Of a stretch of 64,000 nucleotides of DNA, positions 55,699 to 64,000 are shown one piece after another. Within the stretch, counting starts at the first letter, position 1, and each line of letters starts with the position of its first letter. The notes under the pieces were generated by a model that made no database searches, was not told the origin of the DNA, and saw nothing but the letters and a program-made list of their open reading frames with translations. The DNA lies in NCBI GenBank assembly GCA_029959195.1, contig CP114121.1, positions 2,690,996-2,754,995 on the forward strand, read 5' to 3'. The stretch is from Dictyophora rubrovolvata. Lineage: Eukaryota; Basidiomycota; Agaricomycetes; Phallales; Phallaceae. The translations under genes and the position numbers were made by a program.

Positions 55699-58600
55699 TC
55701 ATACTGGGTGAGCTACGAGAAGGTCAGCAAAAGAGGAATATATGACAGAGGTGTCTCTTACATCTAACGTTAATGTATGAGAACTATTAATCTCCTGATA
55801 TATTCCGACGAGAGAGGTCCCTTTTTCGTACAATGATCCTTTCAAGCTGATGATAATGAATTGAAACTCGTCTGACGCATGGCTATCTTAGCGACATTAG
55901 TATTGTCTAGCGCAGCATCAACCTCGTCTAGCACAAAGAAAGGAGACGGGTGAAAACTAACAATAAAAAAGTATTGGCACGAGGCAACGAAAGACTAGGG
56001 GTGGTTCATACCTATGAATAGCGAAGAGGAGTGCGAGTGCGGCAACTGTCTTCTCGCCACCAGACAGTTGCTCCATGTCCCTAAATCGCTTCATAGGTGG
56101 CATGGCATGGTATTTTATCCCGCTCAAGTACGGTTCCTTTGAGCAGAGTAAGTTCAAGTGTTCATCCAGAATAGACAACAAACCTCATTGTCCTCTAAAC
56201 TTATGTAGGCTACACCGCCCATAGGAGCTGCTTTCCCTTTAGTGAGATCTTTATACACCTCGTCTATACGTTCTGCTATATGGTTGTAGGCGCGATTGAA
56301 AAGGTCACATTTGCAGGAGAAAGTATCAGAAGCTTCCAAGTAGTACACCCAATCGACCGCCGTACCTGCGTTTCTTTACATCATTAAACTCGTCACAAGT
56401 GGTTTTTAACTCCTTCCGAGCTTTGTCGGCTTCTCTTTCAGTTTGAGCCAGCTTGGCTTCAACATCGTCCAGCCTTAATAATAATTCATTAGTAAAGGAG
56501 CTAAATGTCGATAGCTTTAAGAACACACTTTTCCATAGCCTTCATGTTGGGAGCCATGCGTTCAATGTCAGTATTGAGCTTAGTAATTGCAGTGTCGAAC
56601 TCGGCCCCGACATCAGCGGAACCATCCTAAGCAAATGTAAACTACAGACAAGGTAATGCGGTATAACTTCATTATGTACCTCAAGCTCATCATCTTCCAA
56701 TAGACTAAAATTGATTTCCAGACCATAGTCGTTGACTTCCTTGGGCCGCTGTGTATGGTCTTCGTCATCTACGTCCATTGCCACTTCGTTCCGAAGATTC
56801 TAGACGCGTAAGTTTATATAGTTTGAGCACAACATGCAAAAGAAAGCATCGCACTTCTTCCATTGGAACGTTTTTCAACTTTCCGTGGAGCAGTGGTAGA
56901 GGAATTTCCTCCAGTCGACATTTGCGGTAAATACCGGACCATTCGGAGGCTAGCTTTTCAATTTCATCATTCTACAAACGGAAAGCACAGCTGAGTGTAC
57001 GTTTTTATTCCTGAAATTATCCAAAATACCTTAGATGCGATATCTTTCAAAGCTTTGTCGAGAGCTTTGCTCGACTTGCCTGCCACCCGCTTGACCTCAT
57101 CCCTCGACAAAGGGTTTCAACTTGTTGTCGAGATCCGACTTCTTCGACATTCACGGCCACTTTTCTGCGTGAAAGTGTTTGTTGAATGATGATGAACTGC
57201 GGTGTGAGAAACGTTTAGTTACAGTTTTCAATATTCTTCCAGATCCTCTGGGGAAAATGAATAGTTTCCATGAGCGGTTTTCTTGGAAGCTTCTATTCAA
57301 GACGCATTAACATTTCCAAAAAGAGAAAAGTTAGACAGCCGTCCCTGCGTACGAACCTTGTGCGGCGGCGGCCTTTTGTATACCGCTAAGTTCATTCTTC
57401 AGTCTTTCCAGCTTTTGCTCTTGCTTTTCTTCATTTTTATGGATTGTTTCGGCTAAGTCATTGGCCGACTTTAACCTTTGTTCCGAATGTGCAGCTTGCA
57501 CTTCCAGAGCTACCATCCCCGGTTGCTAGTCGAGTTATGGGTATATATCGAACCCAGATAACAAACCAGAACAAACTAACCTTTCCTTCCAGAGCTGTTT
57601 CTTGTTTTCGAACTCTCCTTTTGCGTTTAGAGACTTCAGCTCGAGCTTTGGCCTGTTCTTCCCAGGCCTCTGCCAACTTTTCTTCATGTTCCTTCTGTCT
57701 TTCTCGCAGAGTAGATAAATCTTCATTTTGTGCTTCTATCTCTTGGCTATTCTGTTGAATTTTTGTATCTATGTGGTAAAGCTTCCACAGTATCCTTTGG
57801 AGAATCAAAGCATCCTATCCCGACTGTGTGAATGAAACGTTACAAATAAGATAGAAAGGAGGACAAACCCGCTCGGCACACATCTTTTCAAAACGCTCAG
57901 CTTCTGACTTTTGTTCTTTGAATTGCTTAATCTCCCCAGCAATACCATGTTGTTTAGTAAAATTGAAGGTGGCATTCTCAGTTGCATGGTCTTGCATAGC
58001 TTTGGCTTGGTCGTATTCCACAGCTAGTTCGAGAGACCCACTGATTTGTTCAACGAGACGTGTTAGATCTTTGGGTGATTGGGATGCAACGGCTTCAACG
58101 TCTCCCTGCGAGTGAAGTATATAAATAAGTACACGTGTGGATGAGAGGTGAGCATGCGTACCTGGAACACCAGAAAGTTCTTTGCCCGCACAAGAATGTT
58201 TTGTCTCTCCAAAGATTGATTATAGGTTTGATACGTGACGATTTTGCCATTCAGTCGATATTCGCTGTTTCCATTCATCGAAATTCTGTCAGGCAGGTGA
58301 GTAAGCTCAAAAACGACCGAAATCAAGATTAAAAAAATGCGTACGTTTGCTGAAATTTCCACTCTTTTTTGGAAGGGTCTTCATATACAGCCAAAACCCA
58401 CGCCTTTTGAGAGGTACCTTCACCTCCTTGCGTTTCTTCTTCCTCTTGTTGGTCACCATCTTCGCCTTCACGAGCCAGCTGCCTTCCGCGATATATCAAG
58501 TCACGAAGTTGACTACTCCGAAGTTGAGCACTTTTAATACCAAGTACAAACGAGATGGCGTCCATTAAGTTAGATTTTCCGGCTCCATTTGGACCGATTA

Positions 58601-58744
58601 TGCTGGTGAACTGACTGAAAGGACCTATGACTTGATGGCCGCTGGTTTCGTGATTAGGTCGGTTCACATTGTAACATTGAATATTTGTAGAACAACTGAC
58701 CGGTACGACTTGAAGTCGCATACTTCTATGCGAATGAGAGGCAT
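55699..58744 (-). pseudogene. SMC1: Cohesin subunit SMC1 pseudogene lacking the hinge
   Basis: Structural maintenance of chromosomes ATPase, essential for sister-chromatid cohesion. The N-terminal head is well preserved: [15 protein letters not shown] joins [20 protein letters not shown] (Walker A GPNGAGKS), then [37 protein letters not shown] and EQISGSLELAVEYDQAKAMQ. Coiled coil runs to KNELSGIQKAAAAQ and HGNYSFSPEDLEEY. The frame then breaks and homology resumes far downstream with KSDLDNKLKPFV, a frameshift, RDEVKRVAGKSSKALDKALK, NDEIEKLASEW, CRLEEIPLPLLHGKLKNVPM and [20 protein letters not shown] (signature). Walker B is [21 protein letters not shown] small deletion before HASDEFQF shifts frame again; [20 protein letters not shown] completes it. 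Roughly 500 residues, including the hinge, are absent. It could be transcribed but cannot make normal Smc1. Confidence 0.88.
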
Positions 58745-59069
58745 ATCACGTGGTGTACAGTTATTCTTGTGGGTTATTGCAAGCGTGTACGCCAGAGTGG
58801 CTTACGTCATTCACAGCGCTATCTTTGCGCAATAGTCTTTCCTTATTCTTATATGTGCCATGCCGCTGGTGGCCTTGTCTATCCCGACCCCTCTTAGCAG
58901 ATTATCTTATTATCTCTCTTTAACGCCGCCACGGTCTAACAAGAGTTGTGCTCATGTTACATACTTGGTAAGTAGCCCACATCTCCAGATTTGTCCGTAA
59001 TTAATCTGCGTTAAGAGACAAAATGTTATCGTGGATTTAAAGCTGCCATAGAGGCTATTATTTTCCATC

Positions 59070-59078
59070 TTATATATA
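59070..59078 (+). promoter_or_regulatory. TATA box of telomeric helicase gene
   Basis: TTATATATA about 67-75 bases before the helicase ATG in the divergent space shared with the SMC1 relic. Confidence 0.45.
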
Positions 59079-59145
59079 CCATCTTCTTCGCCCATACAAA
59101 TTCATTTTAAACCTCTAATCTCTGTCGCCCTTCTTCCCCACAAGC

Positions 59146-62100
59146 ATGTCGTCTCCATCTCAGGATTCAATCAACCACATGAACCTGCCAGCATCTAGCC
59201 CTCGCATCCTCCACGGAGATATATTCGTCGATCCCGTTCTAACGAATTTAGGATTTATGATCAACACCAAATGCCACGTACTTATCTGCACCACCTGTTT
59301 CAACATCGTCGCCCCGGCCCATGCTAGTGCCCATCGCAAAAACCAGCACAAGCTCCCCAAGTTCGACAAGCATATGTTGGACAAATACATCACAGACTAT
59401 TCATTGTTTGAAACGACAAAGGAGGTCCAGGCGATCCTAAACCCGAAAGAACCCATTGTTGCTATCACTGGTGTTCCGGTTCAAAACGTTTTTTACTGTA
59501 CGAAATGCGGGTTGGCAGCTGGCACTGATCATTCTCTACGGACCCATCGCTCCAACAAGCATAAGGATGACGTGTGGGACGAGCCTAACAAAATGGATGG
59601 TTGCGAAGCCCAAAAGATCTTCTTTATGTCGACACTCGATGTCTGGCAACGTGTCGTCAACCCGTTACCTAGATCCAGTCAAACGGACGCTCTGATGGCC
59701 TTCCTGCAAGTTCAAAACAATATTTCATCTACTCAGGTTGGCCTGGACGATTTATCTGTGCGTGAACTACCTCCATGGCTTCGGACTGTTGGGTGGCACA
59801 GGTTCCTGGAAGAGTATGATGCGCCAATGGTTAACCATGTCATTGAGGAAGCTGGGCGTACGGCTCTTCATACCAAGTTAACCCAAGGCATTTTCGATTA
59901 CCTCAAGCAATCTGTGGATATGCTGGACATGGCATTACCACAAGTGCGTCAGATACTAGCATCGCGTACCCTGTGCGTATTTTCTATGCATTCTTGTCTG
60001 ATGAGTCATATTAATTTTGACATGTATCTTTTCTTGTCATTAGGAGCATCGAGTCGTTCGGGTTTAAAGCCCCAGACACCGACGAAACCATCCACAAATA
60101 TGCCTCATATATATCAAAACTTTTAGTTACTTATCGTTCTTTACTCAAAACCAATGCTGATAACCCTCCCTTTTCATTCCATTTGAATGATGCACAAATC
60201 AAGATATTATACAAACTTGAAGAAGCCGTGGATTCCGATGAGCCCAAGCTAGTTAAATCAGCGATTCACAAGACACTCAAAGAGTTCCTTTTGCAGGAGT
60301 TTTCAGGGCAGATCAATCTTTCTCAAGATCCTATTTTTATGTATACGTTGTGGAATAACTGGTTTCCTGATCGATCATTCAATAAACCGGGTTATATTAC
60401 ACAGGATTACGCGGCGGTTCAATTCCTTGCTCGATGTACAGCATTAGTAGAGGCCAGGATTCAACTGAGAAGATGTCAAGATTCTCAGGTTACTATGATT
60501 GAGTCCGTAATTTTATTTTATTTTTTATTTTTTTGTTACTGTACAACTTACAACTTCTGTAGATGTATGATGAACCTCCACAAGTTCCTCTTGCAGGGCA
60601 GCCCAACGCCTATGGGTATTTTATATGGGTTTTGGGGCATACTATACGCTGCTGCTCAAGATGAAGTCAGCATTCCGAGTATATGGTTTGATGAGACGAC
60701 AAACAATCATCATTTTATTTTTCGTGGGATGGAATTCTCTGTCGATGAATTTCGCGCGCTACTCCATCACAACATTGACAAGAGCAATCGTATTCTCAAA
60801 GACGATATTTTAATGGGCCTAAATATTTCACTTCCTGCTGACATCTTCGACGACCCTACCAATATGACAACAGGCTACTCTTTCTTAACAGATCAGAGGA
60901 ACCATTTCAAAGACGGCGCCCAGACATTAATCGAGCAATGTCTGAAATCCGATGATTCCAGTATTCGCGAGTTCTTCGGTCGGGTCATTGACGGTCTCTG
61001 GGTTTGGAACCGCGCCAATCTAGACATATTCTTACAGAGATGTCAGCATTTTCTCAAGCTGCTTTTGATTTCCATGCACTTGTCTCATGGTCAGCCAATG
61101 CGTGGAACTGAAATTTTGGCCTCGACGTTCGTTAATCTGCCCAATTTACAAAGATCCATTATGAGTCTAGGCAAGGACCTCGTTAATGCTGTCGCTGTCA
61201 ACAAAATCGAGAGTTTGACAGGCTCTAGGTCGACTTCGCCTCATTTTCTTTGCACCACTTTAAAGGAACAACTCTTGCTGTATCTGGTGTTTGTCCGTCC
61301 GATGGAGATTTTAATAGCCAAGCTTCCGTTCATCCTTCCTGATGCGTGCAGTATCAATTACTCTTATTACCTCTTTACGGGGCCGAAAGGACGTTGGAAG
61401 ACTCCTGATTTTGCGAATATTCTTCATACTATAACTCGTGAACATTTTGGCGATGAGAGGTCTCTTGGTGTTGCTGATTTGCGTCAAGTTCTTATTGCCA
61501 TGTATAGGCAACATTGTAATGCCACATTTGCAGAATATGAAGCCAAATCTCCTGACGGTTCGTATTTGTCTTCTGTTGGCGACTATCAGGCGAATCATGG
61601 TTCTCGTGTTGCAACAATGCATTACGGTGTGGAACTCCGTGAGGTTGGGTCGATTAGCCAGCCAAAGATGCGAGCGTTGCGAACAGTCAGTTCTTACAGT
61701 CCATCATCAGACCGCTTTCTCACAATGTTCTTTTTAGTATACTCTCGGCGTGCATTTGTTCTGGGAGTTGGAATCTACACTGGGATCGAGTCGTGACATT
61801 AAACAGTCTCTTAAGAATCAAACGTCTACACTGATGGAAACGAGTGATATCAATGTCAATCTCAACAATAATAGTCTTCGCGATTTACTTCGTGAAGAAA
61901 TCCAAGCCACTAGCGATCTCATCATGGAACGACTGGAAGACATGCTGGTTCCGAAGCTGGCTCATCTTGGGGAGAGACTGGACCTCAAGGTTCAAGACTC
62001 GATAGCTGAACTCGGGCAATTTCTTATCAAGCATGAACGTTCTACAATTCTCTCCAATAATGAAACCAGCGACGGTCGTCACTCTGATAATATCATGCTC

Positions 62101-63744
62101 GATGGTGATCTTCTAGTCAAGCTCCATCAATTTGACTCGACACTGCACACTTTCAAGAGTATCGAGCAGGCAAAGGCTTTACGTGCCGTACTGGAAAATC
62201 GGGAACACTTGCTCACTATATTACCTACTGGAGGAGGGAAGAGTTTGCTGTGGATGTTGCCGGCCAAGCTGATCTGGCCGCATAAGATAACTGTTGTTGT
62301 CATGAATTTTGTGGCCCTTCGTTTCGATGCACAGGATCGGTGTACCAAAGCTGGGATTCCATGGAAGGAATGGAGTACTCGTAATCCCGATCCTCATGGA
62401 TGTTCAGTTGTCTTTGTTGAAGCAGAAAATGCCGTTGGCAGGCACTTTGAGACATACGTTCGAACGCTTCACCTTCACCAGAAATTGGCATTAATTGTCA
62501 TCGACGAATGTCACTTATTATTGACCGACAAACACTACCGAGAAAAGCTACCCCAATTGAAGACTCTCTTTACTCTTGGGTCACCTATCCTTCTTCTTTC
62601 CGCCACACTTCCACCATCTCTCCTTGATCGCTATCTTGATGAACTCGGACTCGTTGGGATACAAGTCATACGACGCCCAAATGACTATTCTCGAATACTT
62701 ATCAATATTGAACACTGCCGCAACAATGATCAAGTCATTGATTCTGCCATTGCCAAAATCAGACAGTGTATGCCATCCTTGGAAGCATCGAACGGATTGG
62801 CTATGGTTATTTGTAGTACCGTCATGCAGGCTCAGGCGGTTGCTAAGATGCTTGGTACGACCCCTTACACGCGACACTTGACTGCAGAAGAGAAACGCCA
62901 GGTGTTCGATTCGTGGCGCAATGGGTTTTCCCGTGTCTTAGTCGGAACAAGTGGATGTGCGACTGGTATTGATGTTGGCAATGTTAGAGTGGTTATTCAT
63001 GTTCATCCACCTTGGAACCTCGTTTCTTGGTTACAAAATATCGGTCGTCTCGTTCGAGCAGGTGATCAATTAGGATTTGCGTACATGCTTCTAACCCAGA
63101 ACGAACGAGTGCCCATTCGTGAACCGGATGACCAAGGTTGTCAGGCTTTACAAGATCTTATCAATAATCGCAAAAACCAGTGTCGTAAAGTCATGGCAAG
63201 TAGCTTTCTCGACGGAACTATCACGTCATGTGTCTCTTCATCTGGACTATGCGATGTATGCCGTTCTCATACTATGTGGGTGACGATGTTATTATTATTC
63301 TCTTCTTTCCGTGACTAATCAATTATTATTATTATTATTATTATTGTCTAGTGCTCAAGGTGTTCGTGTTATAGATCCTTTGAAGGAGGCGATGGATACG
63401 TGGCAGACAGGCACTGGTGTTGTCACACCACCATCGTAAGCAGGCTGCCACGTATCGTCAGGACAATGCATTCACACATCTATTTTACCAGAATGCAAAG
63501 AAGGCAAATAACGTTAGGAAAGCGCAAGCGAGTGGAAGATGATGAAGTTCTCAGCTTTACACCGAGTCCTGAGAGTCAAAACACTAGTTCAAAGAATCGT
63601 CGTCTCGTATCCAGTAGTAGTTTCATTGGTGCGGTACGAGAAGCCCGACACACGTTTAACGATGAACAAGATCGTGATAATCCACACTCTGCCAAGCGTC
63701 TGGTGCTACCATCTCTAAGTATTCCATTAGGGTTTAGGGTTTAG
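59146..63744 (+). CDS. RecQ-like telomere-linked helicase, 3' end capped by the telomere
   Basis: Subtelomeric SF2 helicase of the TLH group, the last gene on the chromosome. The N-terminal part has two C2H2-like fingers (CHVLICTTCFNIVAPAHASA; CTKCGLAAGTDHSLRTH). A long middle region is typical of these proteins. The RecQ core follows: ILPTGGGKSLLWMLPAKL (Walker A), ALIVIDECHLLL (DECH in place of DEAH), LLLSATLPPSL (motif III), FSRVLVGTSGCATGIDVGNV and LQNIGRLVRAGDQ (motif VI). Introns: 59973-60043, an optional 60507-60596 (length divisible by three, frame open either way), 61686-61737, 63276-63351 containing an (ATT)n tract, and 63436-63491. About 1,420-1,450 codons. The tail GKRKRVEDDEVLSFTPSPES looks nuclear-localised. 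The stop TAG is part of the telomere repeat, so the natural C-terminus is probably lost. Confidence 0.9.
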
Positions 63745-64000
63745 GGTTTAGGGTTTAGGGTTTAGGGTTTAGGGTTTAGGGTTTAGGGTTTAGGGTTTAG
63801 GGTTTAGGGTTTAGGGTTTAGGGTTTAGGGTTTAGGGTTTAGGGTTTAGGGTTTAGGGTTTAGGGTTTAGGGTTTAGGGTTTAGGGTTTAGGGTTTAGGG
63901 TTTAGGGTTTAGGGTTTAGGGTTTAGGGTTTAGGGTTTAGGGTTTAGGGTTTAGGGTTTAGGGTTTAGGGTTTAGGGTTTAGGGTTTAGGGTTTAGGGTA
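63727..64000. repeat. telomere, (TTTAGGG)n
   Basis: 274 bases, about 39 uninterrupted copies of the 7-mer TTTAGGG, G-rich strand running 5'->3' to the end, which is the expected polarity for a right chromosome end. The first unit is partial (TTAGGG) and the last five bases read GGGTA instead of GGGTT. The unit is the plant-type heptamer rather than the TTAGGG hexamer usual in fungi. Confidence 0.97.

Noticed and set aside
55699-58744. Calling this an intact SMC1 gene
   Set aside because: Hinge region absent and frames broken at several points, so it is listed as a pseudogene.
63319-63347. (ATT)n tract near the helicase 3' end as a regulatory element
   Set aside because: Lies inside an intron and is a simple microsatellite.
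1-64000. CRISPR arrays, rRNA or tRNA genes
   Set aside because: None seen. The organism is eukaryotic, and no tRNA-like cloverleaf with proper A/B boxes was found by eye.

Overview
The window is the right-hand end of a chromosome from a filamentous basidiomycete, probably a mushroom-forming Agaricomycete. The evidence is: intron-dense genes (introns of about 50-65 nt with GTNNGY donors), short intergenic spaces, typical basidiomycete gene families, and a terminal run of telomere repeats (63727-64000) preceded by a telomere-linked helicase gene reading toward the end. The telomere unit is the 7-mer TTTAGGG, not the TTAGGG usual in fungi.

Layout. About 0.9-45.5 kb is ordinary euchromatin with intact spliced genes: an FKBP prolyl isomerase, a GH5 exo-glucanase-like enzyme, DPH2 (diphthamide synthesis) divergent from a DAP1/MAPR heme-binding protein, a type-B carboxylesterase, LEU1 (isopropylmalate isomerase), a secreted M28 aminopeptidase, an unknown membrane protein, SEC2 (Rab exchange factor) divergent from a Ser/Arg-rich protein, a secreted thaumatin-like/ricin-B lectin, a G-alpha subunit, a KDM4-type histone demethylase, an FHA-domain nuclear protein, glucosamine-6-phosphate deaminase and a cytochrome P450. 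One decayed plasma-membrane H+-ATPase 3' end lies inside this block (27.9-28.8 kb).

From about 45.5 kb outward the sequence becomes AT-rich and repeat-laden. It holds decayed reading frames, a short palindromic repeat, a frameshifted squalene synthase (ERG9) fragment, a degenerate 'CTCTCCRCTTAG' tandem array, a divergent gene pair (a Cys/His-rich BAH/PHD-like gene and a Ser/Pro-rich gene), direct and inverted repeat families, a 54-bp fragment of the telomeric helicase, and a cohesin SMC1 pseudogene that has lost its hinge. The last gene is a RecQ-like telomere-linked helicase of about 1,420-1,450 codons whose reading frame runs into the telomere and takes its stop codon from it.

The genes do not form a pathway. 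The main story is structural: a housekeeping arm grading into a subtelomere that has collected truncated copies of essential genes and mobile-element remains. All gene models are manual splice reconstructions from the sequence. Exon boundaries are firm where the protein family is conserved and tentative elsewhere.
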